Of a stretch of 64,000 nt of DNA, positions 25,092 to 37,606 are shown piece by piece. The first letter of the stretch is position 1; each line of letters opens with the position of its first letter. Location of the stretch: contig JABVXV010000101.1 in the NCBI GenBank assembly GCA_013365325.1, positions 1-64,000 on the forward strand, written 5' to 3'. Both the position numbers and the translations under genes were made by a program. This DNA is from Dipetalonema caudispina (lineage: Eukaryota; Nematoda; Chromadorea; Rhabditida; Onchocercidae). The notes beneath the pieces were generated by a model. It did no database searches and was not told the origin of the DNA. It saw only the letters and a program-made list of their open reading frames with translations.

Positions 25092-28000
25092 TTAACTCAA
25101 TGACGAATTGGTTTTCTCATAACTAGCCAACAATCCAAGCGTAGCAAATTGCCATTCTTTTTGTGGTACATACAAATTCATCACAGGGACTTGCTTATGG
25201 CTCATGTCTTCTTCTATATCGCCCTGAGAGCATGCGTAATGACCACAGGATAGCATGCAATCCGTAATCGGATTTACTGCAACTTTTTCATCCTGAAAAA
25301 TTTGTTTAATCCCAACATCTATCGCATTCTCAAACTAAGCAGTGCTTCTTTACTAGTTATCATCTTCCTTACTCAAACTATTGTTGAACTACCAGAAGCC
25401 TATAATCTACGAATCATTCAATGTCCGATGTCTTATTTCACAAACCCACACGAGAGTTCGATACCAATAATTATTCATCGTAAAATTTTAAACAGGAATT
25501 TTTTTTCAACAATACGAGTCAGAACAAAAAAGGCTCTGCTGAAAACTCCCTGAAATCGGCAAAAGAATGATCAAGAGATAGAAAATAAAAAGAACCATAC
25601 CGACTCACATTTCCTATTTGAGATGGCTCGAATATATTGGCAGCGATAATTGTAATTTGGATGATCGTACAAATATTCTGGATTTACAGCCGTTACCTGT
25701 TATATAAAATACGCACCTTAAAATAGGTTGATAAATAATTTAGCAATACAAATTTGCATTAAAAAAATCGCGTATTGCATAATATGTTTCCCTTCAATGA
25801 TTTTTGGAAGACTTACAAATTCGCAGTCAACTCGACTTTGTTCTGGACAATAACCACAACTTCTGCGACATTTTTCCCGGAATCTGAGAAGCAAACAGTT
25901 ATGCAAATTGACTTGACTACATGTCCCATTTAGAACAGCTTGCAAGTCATCGCTGCATATTGGCAGTTGCTGCTCTACTTTTTCCTGAAATCACTGATTT
26001 CTTTCATGGCTCATTCGCGCTTCGAGTTCTATCCTTCTAGTGTTTGAAATTCTTTTAATACTGTATATAAAGTAAATAAAACTGAATTGTTACAATGAAT
26101 ATTTCTACTAATTCCAGTTTTTATTTCTTTATCGTTTCCAGCAAATATCAAATGGGAAATTCGATTTTAGTAGTTCGTGGTTATTTCCATAAAAAATGGG
26201 AAAATTCTGTGGTACACAATGTTTTAATTGAACTGGGAAAAAGGAACGCGGGAAGTACAGGAGGACAGGGGAGAGAAGATGTTCAAATATCATATCACTA
26301 ACAAGTAAGCAGTGCTCTAATGCTTCAGTATTGACGATACGCTGGTGGGTGAAAACCGATCTGAAGAAATCGGGATATTACCTGGATATATATAAAAGGA
26401 TGATGCGTGCTGATATAATACAGTCGTAAACTTATGCCGCACATTCCACAAGTCCGAGCACACAGTATATACCTGCAATGGGATCTTCTGAGAAGAAAAA
26501 AGAAAGGAAAACGAAGCTTTTTTTTGACAAATTTTAATTTATATTTCCTTATTGTTTTGCGAAAAAATCCGATATGAAAAACTTTCACAACTGCTTCTGA
26601 AAATAAAAAAAATTTCAGCACCAACCTGAATTCCTGAAATGAATTGCAATGGCCCCGAGATCTATGTAGAAAATCACAATCAACGAGACTATCCTCACAA
26701 TATAAATCAGCCAGTCCGATGATAACATTGGGCATTTTTTGGAGATTTTCAGCCCTATACGTTGAAGGATTCGCGAAATCGTGTAGTCGATAATTTGGAT
26801 CTTTGTTGGCCTGAATTTGAAATTGATGATAAAAATAAGAAGGGAAGAATCAGAAGGAAGTATAAGGGATAATAAGATGTGAATCGTGAGAGTTGTAGAC
26901 AAGGCATTTTTTAAATTGACGAAACCTTAGCGATAGTAACTTGGTGAATGTTGCTTGAACGACGATTATATATGAGTGAGGAAATTAAGAATGGTAAGGA
27001 TATACAGTAATCGATGACCTATCATGATTCAAATACCGATAGGCCGGAACAAATAATTTTCATGACGGGTCTTGCTCACCCAGAATTGTTGGGAGGTGAG
27101 TTATGGTCGGGTTGAGCTAAATGGGGGTATGTGAGGTTGCTATTTCCTATTTGTTGTATGCGGGGAGGTATTACCGCGGTGTATTTAAAAAAGATTACCT
27201 GTTTATAAATTCTGTTCATGTGAAAGATGTCGTGGTTGGTTATATCTCTGCTCCTTCTATATACACGTCCAAAGAGTGGATCGTCTACGTAGGGATAGGA
27301 ATGGATAAGATTTTCATATACTTTGCACCAGTAAAACTGTAATTGGAACTTTGAGCCGTTCTCATCGGGAAGATACAGCTTCATTAAGTATGAGACGCTG
27401 CATTTGTTATTCGAAGATAGGAAGAGGTGGTCTTACAAATTCCATATTCGGTTGGTGACACATCATACTTGTTGCAGTTTCCGCTCCGATGCATTCTTCT
27501 TTGTTGGTCCCCTTGGTCAGCTTATTTGAATCCACAATAAATTTTTCCTTCCATATCACAAATTCAAGGTACTGCAATTCTACTGTTTTAGAAACAGCGA
27601 GAAAACAGAAAGACCTGAAAGTAGCTTGTCTCGTCAACGGTGACATATGATTGGTTTTCTCACTTAGAATTTTTGTGGTTTAGGCTTCTCCTATCACTCT
27701 AATCAGGTGACACGCGCCGTATTAGCGTTAAAAAGCGCTTCGAAAGCTGTAGATTTATTTGCTTCTCAACTGGTATTATATATGGAGAAAGAATTCGAGA
27801 GAGAATTTGCTGAAATATGAGGTATTGGGACGACTTACATCAATCTTGCTGTCAGGACCGGAATACAATATGTTACCTTCTGGTTCCTTCATTGCAATCA
27901 TTTGAAATCCAAGAATTTGGTATATTGACCGCAGGACAATGTGGCTGTACTCTATGCATTCATCGTAGAGATTGATCCACTGAAGAAAAGCGTTGTAAGT

Positions 28001-29203
28001 GAAGTATGAAGCTGAGCATGGTGAAATAAATGATTGGTTTTCTTAACGAGAACTGTATAAAGAAACGAAAGGAAAGCTTGGAATCAATACAAACCTGTTG
28101 AATATACCGTGACATATGAAATTTGCAAATAGAAATCTTACGTCATCTTTTAATACTTCACTGCATGCATTCAATGAGCTGAAAGCTTTCTCAATTTGTG
28201 TCCAGAACTAACTTTACATGGCGTACAACTTACTCTTTCGCCACCCTTTCCATATCCGAGAAGTCCATAACAGCCATAAGTAGTCATCTTCACAGATACG
28301 TAATCAGTATCTCGCTCTTTGATGAATGACCGAAATTTAATATTTGTTCTGTTCTGTACCTTAAACAGTAGATCCGCCAGTTGTTCCCACCGACGTCTCG
28401 AATAAGCTGGTGCTAGAAAGAAACGAATTGATTCAGATTTCATATTATTTTTCGAGAAATTAAGGAAATATCACCAGATTTCTTTTCTTTGATGTTTAGA
28501 GACTTTCCATGAAAGTGGCCTCTATGCAAAGAAGTTAATATATTATTTATTTACATATCCACAGAGGTAATGTTTGTTGCTTCCATTGGTTTCCTTTTTC
28601 GGCATCCATCACAAACAGCCACTTTCCCGATATATTGCACTGCAATTTATTGGCATTTGTCGAAGCCGAATTAAGATTTATGAAATATATGAAGAGATCA
28701 TCACTTATTCTCTCTAAACTGTAGTCCTAAAATGTTTGTTATGGTTGAATATACGTTTTGCGGGGGTCATTCTAGTCCTCAGAATCATCAGGAAAGATAT
28801 ATGTGGTTGACAATGATGTGGCGTAATTTCACGTAGAATACCGCTTTCTTTTCACTTAAAAAGGAATATTTTTTCACGGTAGCTATCAAGCCATCCCAGA
28901 TTCTTATTTAATTTTTGCTCGTTAAATTATCAATCAATTTAAAAGACCTTTTGAAAAATTTTTAAAGTATTGTCTCTGTGAGACAAGGGAATTCTTTTGG
29001 ATATTCAGTCGAGAACATTGGTGAAATTTTGCGACGATTCTGTTAACAAGGATCGTTCTTGTATATTCTAAAGAATGTTGATGTGATGTACTATATTAAA
29101 TATCACACCCACACGCAATTCGTTTTCTTGAATTATATAAGTTACAAATTACCGTTAAGCCGAGAAAGATAAGTTTGAGAAGCAGCCATCTGCAGGGGTC
29201 CAT
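25092..29203 (-). CDS. Secreted astacin-like protein with ShKT domains; catalytic zinc site lost
   Basis: Twelve exons in consistent phase: 29203-29153, 28726-28555, 28412-28234, 28189-28142, 27979-27839, 27571-27437, 27336-27199, 26810-26626, 26472-26382, 25984-25817, 25696-25601 and 25292-25092 (534 residues). Residues 1-17 are a signal peptide (MDPCRWLLLKLIFLGL). The astacin fold is shown by NRTNIKFRSFIKERDTDYVS and GCYGLLGYGKGGER. Where astacins have HExxHxxGFxxH this protein reads RSIYQILGFQM, so all three zinc histidines and the catalytic Glu are replaced. The Met-turn region (MHY in astacins) is also changed. A ShKT domain follows (CEDSLVDCDFLHRSRGHC to CARTCGMC), then a second ShKT-like module ending FREKCRRSCGYC. 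The acceptors of exons 4 and 7 are the least certain. Confidence 0.8.
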
Positions 29204-29450
29204 AATATATGCTGGTGAAAAGAGAAGAGGAATGGAAATATTTAGTTTGAACGCATGCCATTTATATCAGCTGAAATAATCTCCCAGCTTGATTATTCAT
29301 CATTTTCATGGCTGATATGAGAAGATAGTTGAACAGTGATTATTCAGTGGCTCTCCATATATTTCGTATTTCATAGATTTCGACAAATGGACAGGGATCA
29401 TGGCGGAAAACTTTTCCATCAATTTCATTTCGTTAAATTTAAACTTTCAG

Positions 29451-32400
29451 ATGGAAGAAGTATCAGTTGATAAATTTCGAAACGAACGATGGCGTGACTT
29501 AAGACGTCTCACCGATGGGAAATCTGTCTTTGCCCACCCAGCTTTCGAACCAGGAATGCAGGTTATCACCTCTAATTTTCGCCATATTTTTTTTCACCAT
29601 TGTCGCCATATTCCAGTTATTAAATAAAATTATCTTAATGCAGTGAAATCATTTCTGCTGTTTTTTCGTATTAGCATTTGAAGATTTCTATATGTGACTG
29701 AAAAGATTATTGTCTTTTAGAATTTGGAAACAGTACATAATTGTCACGTGTTGGTGATCGGAGCTGGTGGTTTAGGATGTGAACTATTGAAAGATTTGGT
29801 ATGTATTTTCGACATAGCCATAGTAGTCATATTACACTAATGAGACTATGCTGATCAGACAAGAAGTTTCGTTTCGTTTATTTTAATTTGATATATTCAG
29901 GCATTATCAGGTTTTCGGAAAATCGAAGTGATCGATATGGATACGATCGAATTGTCCAATCTAAATAGGCAGTTTCTTTTTCGGTTAGTCCCAACTTTTT
30001 TCTGTTGTCATCGTTCAAATTTGGGACAAAACTGACGGGCGATTCAAGTTCTGCTAATACGTCAGTTTCATTTACTGGCATTTTTTCAGTTTCTCATCTA
30101 CTACAGTATTTCTTTATTCGCGTTATTTTCAGTGAAACTGATGTTGGTAAATCAAAAGCTGAAGTAGCGGCGGCGTTCATTCGAAAACGAATCCCGGATT
30201 GCCCTGTAGTTGCGTATGTCTTATTATTGAAAACAAGGAGATGTTACATTGAGCAGTGGAACAATATCAATATTAGTATGAGCATTTAGGATTTTGCTTG
30301 TAGAATGTATTAGTACAATTTTGTTATTTGTTAATATCCAAAAAAAAAAAAAGGACACTTGTTTCAGTCATAACTGTAAGATACAGGACAAAAATGACCA
30401 GTTCTATCGATCGTTCGACATTATTATTTGTGGTTTGGATTCCATCGTTGCGAGAAGATGGCTTAATGCTAAATTGGTTAGGTTTTTTTTTTTTCTTTTT
30501 TTTCTCATTTTACGCAGTTATGTTAAGTCTTTGATTTAATGGAGGTAAATTATTCTAACTGGAATTGTGAAAACTTCGCTTTAAATAATCCAATTAATTG
30601 TTATATCACCTCTATGGCGTGTATTTCATAACTCAATCAAAAATAGGTAAGCTTAGTGGAATTCGATTCCGGTGGTAACCCATCAGGTGTCATACCTTTA
30701 ATTGATGGTGGCACAGAAGGATTTAAAGGCAATTCCCGAGTAATATTGCCTACGATGACTGCTTGTATCGAATGTACCGTTGATCTGTACCCACCACAGG
30801 TCAGCCACACTTCATTGTTATTTAAATTTATTACACATTTAATTTTAATTCAAACCTATTTATAGCAATTAATCAGCTTTTGAGCACTGGTTTCTTACAT
30901 CCCTCATTTATAGATCACTTTTCCTATGTGTACGATAGCAAATACTCCTCGACTTCCTGAGCACTGCGTCGAATATGTAAAAGTAATACAGTGGGATACG
31001 GATAAACCCTTCAACGGTTTGCTTTGATAGCTTCATGTTGCAATTCTTGGTACTGAAGTTTTTCTTCATTTATTCGCGACTTATATAAAATGGTATTTCA
31101 CTCTTAATGCTACCATTATTTTAAAAATTGCATGCAATAAATAAAATGTGTGGGGAAGATAGATTAACTAGTAAATAAGAGTAATATTCAGGTGAAGCAA
31201 TGGATGCTGATAACATGGAACACGTGGAATGGGTGTTTAAAGCTGCTTTAAAGAGGGCTAACAAATACAATATTAAAGGGGTTGATTTAAGACTCACGAA
31301 AGGTGTTCTGAAGCGAATAATTCCTGCTGTAGCCTCCACCAATGCTGTTATTGCGGGTAACACCGTTTTTTAATATGCGTTGTTGTCCAGACCTTGAGTT
31401 TCTATCTCTGTACTTGCAGTAAAATATATTTATGAGTATTTTGTACGGGTGAATACTCGCATACAGTAATGCTTAGATAGAACAATATTTGCATTCATCA
31501 CCTGTATACATGATGTCTATAAAGATAATAAAAACTTCAGATATTTCAGCTTCATGCGCACTGGAGGCTTTGAAATTAGCTTCAAAGTTAGTTTTCCAGT
31601 TTGAAATTTTTTCACTATTGCCTTCGGACTGTTCTTAATGGTTTTTCTTTGTTAACTGTTAATTTTTTATAGCATTTCTTGTCCGATGCAAAACTACCTC
31701 AATTTCACCAACATTGAGGGTGCTTTCATGGGAGTTGTCGAATTGGAGAAAAGAGTAAGGGAGTAATTCTTGCACGTGCTTTATATTCATTGATGATAAA
31801 TTCTCGAAATCTTTATTTAAAACCCGATAGTAGTTAACGGAATTGTGCTTCACTCACTACATTTTACTAGTAAATTTTAAAGAGAAATGCTGTTTATTGA
31901 TGATTGCTCGTTCCTCGATGCAAATAGAAATTTTTTTCAGTTAGACTGTCTAATATGTGGTGAACAGGCACAGTACGTAGATGTACCCGCCAAGGAAACA
32001 TTGCGCTACTTGCTAGACGAAATTATAAAAAGATAGTAAGTGTTTCCCAGTGATTCATATTTCTTCTGTTTTCACTGATAATGGTCCATGCAAGAGAGGG
32101 ATACATTTCAAACACAGTAGCATCAAATGCATTTTGTTCAAGAGAATTTGCCTTTTTAATCTTCTCTCATTCTGACGCTTGAAGGAAGTTAAAGGTTAGA
32201 GTAGGAAACGAAACGAAAAGAACTTAATTCTATTTGTGAAAAAAACTCATTCTGTTTTTGTAGCCAGCTTTGTAATCCATCAGTACAAACAGCAAAGGAG
32301 AAGTTATATATGAAAAGTGATTTGATACCTGAATTGGATCAAATCAGCACTGCCAATTTATCCAAAACTTTGAAAGGCAAGTTTTCCGACTTGATTGAAA

Positions 32401-32652
32401 TGAATTTGAAGTTTATATAATTCCGGGGCTGAACAGTGTCAAAGACATCTATTCAATAGATATGCAACCTAAGCACGAAATAAACTTGAAGTCATCATAG
32501 AAAGATCCCTTTAAATGAAGTTTTAACAGCCTTACTTAACCTCAGATTGATTACTTGTAGATCTTGGTTTGGCAAACGGTGACGAGATTCTTATTGCTGA
32601 TGAAACTCGAGCACGACCAATTTCCTTACGTATTCGTTACCAAGGAGACTAA
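29451..32652 (+). CDS. UBA3, catalytic subunit of the NEDD8-activating E1
   Basis: UBA3, with its AOS1-like partner, adenylates NEDD8 and loads it on a cysteine for cullin neddylation; the C. elegans ortholog is RFL-1. Thirteen exons: 29451-29561, 29721-29798, 29901-29983, 30133-30213, 30368-30476, 30647-30799, 30914-31016, 31192-31356, 31550-31586, 31673-31754, 31941-32035, 32264-32376 and 32561-32652 (1302 nt, 433 residues). Visible are the nucleotide-binding [32 protein letters not shown], the crossover-loop cysteines [14 protein letters not shown], the catalytic Cys in [18 protein letters not shown] (about Cys211), and a ubiquitin-fold tail [19 protein letters not shown] follows directly after an acceptor (AAACTTTCAG), probably a trans-splice site. 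Intron 12 has a GC donor. Confidence 0.96.
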
Positions 32653-33603
32653 AAAATTAACTGGGATCTGTTCACTTATTATGATGCTATAAGGTGCCTA
32701 TACTACGTTAACTGATCAAAAGCATTGAAGTACGCTTACGAGAACGAAACTTCAGCATGTCCTGCACTCGTAACTTTTTACTTCAAATTCGAGAAAAGAA
32801 ACATATTCAGAGCTGAGTCGATTGAGAGAAATACGTCCGACGAATAGGATGCTTTATTGGATGTGGCTTTTCGAATACTTTTTATGAATTCTGGCCTCAC
32901 TGCAGTTTTACTGACTCACTAGAGTAATTTTCTTGCTGATTTTTGGACTTTGTTCGTCTGTTTTATACAAATATATTAGTAGTATAAATATATATTCAAA
33001 AAAAAAAAAAGAAAAAAATACATACTTGTGAACATATATGAAGATAACATGGCTATATATGGTACTACCGTAACGTGCGAGTATTAAATCAATTTAATTA
33101 ATGTAAAAGTTCCTAAAAACATTGAAAAAAAAATCTGAATAATTAGAAATGAAAATAAATTCTTCAGTGTAACATTGACATTTACATATGTAGAATGTTG
33201 AGATGCAAAATATCCTTAGAATTTAAGTCTTCCTCATCAGTTATGAATCTTCGAATGATCGTCATCACTCATCCTTGAGCTCTGTTTCCATAATTTCTTC
33301 CCTCTCCTGCTGGAGAAAATGCAAGTCCTCTAATTAAGCTTAAGCATGTAATGCGTGCATCTAAACTGGTTAATGATACATCACCCTAACCTCATCTCTC
33401 ATTAACCAGTATTTTCTACATTCTCCTAGTTTACTTGGCATTACCGATAAAACACATGTAATACATGAACAGACGATAAGCAGTCGCAAAGAATTCCATT
33501 CTAAAAGAATTTATGGAAATCAAAAAAGTGTTTACAGCTTGCAATTACTTGCTGAGGATATATAAAAGATTAGAATTAAACATTTGTAGCGATGAGATTG
33601 TAG
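32653..33603. other. Spacer between convergent 3' ends
   Basis: 3' flanks of UBA3 and the MRG gene, AT-rich, with A-rich tracts near 33000-33016 and 33124-33132. No gene seen. Confidence 0.6.
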
Positions 33604-36485
33604 CTAGATTTTAGAGTTTTGCTGGAGGCGCAGCTTGTATTCTTGAGTGAAAGTCTCATAGTCCACCTTTGGATCGAAAAATTTCTCAGAATTGCTCCCC
33701 AAATAACGAACAAATGACTGGACAAAAACAGTCAAAATCTCTTTCGAATCGTTGTCGCATAGCATACACCTAGAATGAATTATGACTAGCCAGAAATAAA
33801 TATTCGGAGTTGTGAATTCGAGGAGTTAAATTCCTATTTTTTTTTTTTTGAAGAAATGAGAACCTGTATTAAATTCGATAACTCACTCAATCATTTCCGG
33901 GAACCTAATAAGTAGTCGAAGCAAATAAATAAAGCCATAGTATTCCGACGCACGAAGTCCTCTCTTTGGTTCATTCAAAAGATCTGAAATTTATTGAAAG
34001 CATTAAATTTTAAGATTAGCATTAAAAAGTTATTCTAACGGAAAGTAATTTTCTAAAACATGATGATCTTTAAACTATAAAAGTACCTTTATATGTGATT
34101 AAATACTCGCCCTACCTGATATTTTATGCAGATGAATGACTCCTGAAGTCCTATCAGTCAAGTCCTTATGACGCAATTTTTCATTTGGGTACAATATGTC
34201 AGACACTATAACCAGGTCGAAAAAACTCTGAAACATCAAGCTTCGACGATGAGACGTAAAAAGCAATAACCAGCAAAGGATGTTTTTTAGGGCAAAAAAA
34301 AAAACCTTATAGAAGTCAAGGTATATGCGAGGATTAACGCCAATTCTTCAATGACCTTCACATTGGGGGAAAATATTCCAAAGTGTTGATCTTCATAGCA
34401 ACACCTTTAATTTTCACGGCATGCAATAATGTCAAACAGCACCTTTTTTCTCTTTCTGTCAGTCGTAGCATTTCGAATTTTAATCGACAATCTAATTCAA
34501 CTTCAAGAATATTTTTGCAAACGCTTACTTCCATATTATCTGCACATTCATCTAGCGCAGCTACAACACCCTTCCAATAACGCGCTCGTCCTTTATGAAC
34601 CTTAACTTCCGAGCACACAGCATCCAGTTTACGTACGTGCATAACATACTGCAGTAGATGGATTGATTGATGCACAGAAATTATGAAATTTTCTCCTCAA
34701 TTTTAAACCCGTCTAATTTTCCAATTTCCTTACAAATTCTGACCAAAGTAAAAGAATTTAACGAGAGAAAACAAACAGAACTACAGCAGGCAAACTATTA
34801 AGTTCCTGGAAGCAAATTTTAATTTAGGTTTATCGACAAAATGATTTTAATTCCTTGTCGGTTTCTTCAGAAATTAACGGTCTTCGTTCATAAATTAGTG
34901 AAGAAACAGCGCTTAGCATCTCACCTCTTTCATAATCTTTGAAACAGTTAAGCGGCATGGCAGGCGCGGTAACTTCAGCTCGTTTTCAACCAAATGACGA
35001 TCATTTTCAAGCAGAGCTTTCAACTTTTCAGGAACTGATATTGCCTAAAAAACTTTCCAAAAAAAAAAAAAAAATGTATTTAATCAGATTGCTCATCCAG
35101 ATTAAACAAGAAATTGTCAAAACCAATAAATTTATTTGTTTTCTAACCTCACTTGTAGATGAACTTCTCGACAAACCTTCCGCTGAACTATTCCCAAAGA
35201 TATTGTGATTGACTAGCAATTTTACATCTCGAGGAGAACCTAGAAAACAAAGTAATTTAGGTATATTAGTGATCCATCTAAAGATAATTAATTCACGAAC
35301 TATAAATGATCTAACGAAAACCTCCTGAACTGCACAAAGTTCGATAGATAATCAATCATTCTCGAAAAAATATCTTTCAAGATCCATTACAATTACAACA
35401 AATATCAACAGGACAAGGAAAAGTTCAACACAACTAATACTAATAGCGACAACATTTAATCACATTGCAAGTTCCCTTACTGGAAGAAGACTCCGATAAC
35501 TGTACTACCGAACGCCCGCGCCGATTTTCTGACTTTTGTGGTTTCTTTTTTCTAACCAGCTCAGCAGCTCGAGCTTTCGCCTCCTTCATTTCAATCTACA
35601 ATTTACAATTATTGTTCCGTGCAAAATATCCTATATTTTCAGATACCACTATTCTAACCAATACGCATCGACCTCAATGACATGAAACACCTAATCTATG
35701 TGTTTAGCTATCGTTTCACGTTTGGGTTTCCGTCTAACTCAAACTTGCAGTTTAACCCTACTGCCTGAAATTATACTAACCTGAAATTCGTATCTTACAA
35801 TTGGTTGACTAAAAACCCGATGTAATATATTCTCGGCTAACCAAGATCTCTCAAGATAGAGGTAGCATAAATCAGCATTATTCAATCGCTCATTTATCTG
35901 CTCATATTTTCGAAGTTGAATTTTGATTCACAGAAGTCAATTCACATTATTAAAATTATAAAAACAAAAGCCTTAGCAATAATACTGGTATTACCTTTGC
36001 GAGTTCAATATTTTCCGGTGTAAAAGGACGGAATCGTGATGCAGACCTGCTGTGTGGGATATTTTCATCGTATCGTTTACTCCATCCCTAATAATAGGAT
36101 CCACTGATTACAATGATGCTTTTACTATTTTGTTACAATTCTTTCCATTTTCTAAATATATACTTCCCTTTCTCTATAAAGAACTAAAGGATAACCTGAT
36201 AATGAACGGTATATATATAGTCTCCATTTGCTTGCACTTTTACAGCGATTATTTTGGCTTCATAAAAAAGATTATCAGTATGGCTGCAAAGTATCATCGA
36301 GTTCACATCATAAGGTGTTATCGATGATATTGGCTGAAATCAAATGGTACGGAATCAGTCTCAACAATGATACCATATCTGTCACGGTTTTCCCTTCTGT
36401 TACGGGCTGCAAAGCATAAAATTACCTCAGTTTTAACAGCTACATTTGTTATTGAGTCATCCGAACTGCTTGCTTCGGCTTCCAT
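33604..36485 (-). CDS. mrg-1: MRG15/MRG-1 chromodomain protein
   Basis: MRG15-family proteins bind H3K36-methylated chromatin through a chromo barrel and act in NuA4 and HDAC complexes. Exons: 36485-36426, 36333-36196, 36087-35995, 35897-35781, 35595-35481, 35239-35148, 35044-34925, 34648-34529, 34227-34116, 33983-33887 and 33769-33604 (1230 nt, 409 residues). The chromo barrel (about residues 21-97) shows ILCSHTDNLFYEAKIIAVKV and YIYTVHYQGWSKRYDE. A basic, serine-rich linker follows. The C-terminal MRG domain shows VPEKLKALLENDRHLVENEL, SFFDLVIVSDILYPNEKL, YYGFIYLLRLLIRFPEM and VQSFVRYLGSNSEKFFD. An acceptor (TTTTTTTGCAG) sits 12 nt before the ATG. An unrecognised gene ends 375 bp upstream on the same strand, so the two may form an operon. 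The acceptor of exon 4 is weak. Confidence 0.9.
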
Positions 36486-36668
36486 ATCTTATGACTCCTG
36501 CAAAAAAAGGAAGTAAGCAGTTCGCTAAGTTCACATGAGAACTCTTATAATTCATTTTGAACGATGAAATCTTTAATTGATCTTAATCAGCTGTCAACCG
36601 ATCAGTACGTCACTACACTTAGTTGTCGTCCTGTTAAACTTAATTGGAATACAAAATGATATCTTAGA

Positions 36669-36691
36669 CTATATATATATATATATATATC
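36669..36691. repeat. (AT)n dinucleotide tract
   Basis: About 23 bp of alternating AT between the MRG gene and the upstream 140-residue gene. Confidence 0.9.
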
Positions 36692-36860
36692 ATATAAATG
36701 CTCTAATAAACACTTCAATAAGTGTGCATGCACTAATGAATGAACTACTGCTCTAATAAGTAGATTAATCAGTGCAATAAGTGAATACTCTATGAGTAGA
36801 AAAGGAATAAGAAGTAGTTAGTGATAGTTAATTTCATAACTAATATCGTTCGAGAAACGA

Positions 36861-37606
36861 TCAGAAGTCATACCGTAGTCGAGCAGAGCTATCAGTTGTG
36901 CCAGTTTCATCGATTTCCCCGCTGCTATCCCCAATTATCGTGGAATCGAACAGAAGTGAAACACAAAACAACAGGAAGCAATCTCGCTAGACAACAATGA
37001 CGACACGGTTTTCTAGTTATATCAAGTTGACGCAGATCATCCGCTGACGTATGGGAAAAAGCGTGACATTGATATGTGTGTCCGCACATGAATCATGCAG
37101 TAGCCAAAATCAAAAGGTACTGCGGGGATTCCCGCATTACCTTTTGGTTCATATGATCCAGACATCGATTTCGAGGCAAGCATATTAGCTGGTTACGAGG
37201 ATGATTTTTAGTGATTATCATATAAATAATGCAACGGATAGAACTATGGTTCTTTTCGATATGGCATGACATATGTATGATTTCAATTTCGTAGAATAGT
37301 TCAATTGTGCATTCGGCTTCTGCAAAGTTTGTCGTATCACTACATATCTTGAAATCCATAATGTAAAGACTTTCCGGATCTGAAAACTATTAGCGCTCAG
37401 AAAAGGTGTCAAGTAGTTTTTTACGAACTATAGTCTATTGAGAACTTGTGAACGCTATAGCGGAGGCATTATTTACTGACTTTGTTCATGCATTCTGCCT
37501 TTTAGGAATTTAGGCTTTCAGTTTTAAAAGTAACATGAGAAATGATACAGCTTTTATTTGACAAATCAGTCGAAGTAGCACCATAGGATGAAACGGATGC
37601 CGTCAT
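36861..37606 (-). CDS. Unrecognised 140-residue protein
   Basis: Assembled from three exons: 37606-37549, 37379-37141 and 36986-36861. Donors and acceptors are good (acceptors TAGTTTTCAG and TTGTTGTCTAG) and the total is 423 nt with all junctions in frame. An acceptor (CGTCTCAG) lies one base before the ATG, as expected for trans-splicing. The protein is moderately Cys-rich in the middle (IDFK-like core with PESLYIMDFKICSDTT and NQLICLPRNRCLDHMNQ), has a hydrophobic stretch RDCFLLFCVSLLF, and an acidic Ser/Thr tail GDSSGEIDETGTTDSSARLR. I do not recognise any family. It lies head-to-tail with the MRG gene. If intron 2 is not removed, exon 2 continues 15 codons to a stop at 37093. The model rests on splice signals and phase only. 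Confidence 0.5.
37111..37146 (-). other. Hairpin enclosing a 5' splice site
   Basis: On the minus strand CAAAAGGTAATGCGGG is followed by a 4-nt loop (AATC) and CCCGCAGTACCTTTTG. This makes a 16-position stem with a single A-G mismatch. The first arm contains the exon 2/intron 2 boundary (AAAAG|GTAATG) of the 140-residue gene. Confidence 0.75.

Noticed and set aside
25302..25553. 83-codon plus-strand frame
   Set aside because: Lies in the intron between the last two exons of the astacin-like gene; no independent evidence.
34358..34531. Continuation of the MRG exon frame on the minus strand
   Set aside because: A good donor (GAA|GTAAGC) ends the exon at 34529, and the next exon restores the MRG-domain motif SFFDLVIVSDILYPNEKL; the continuing frame is intronic.
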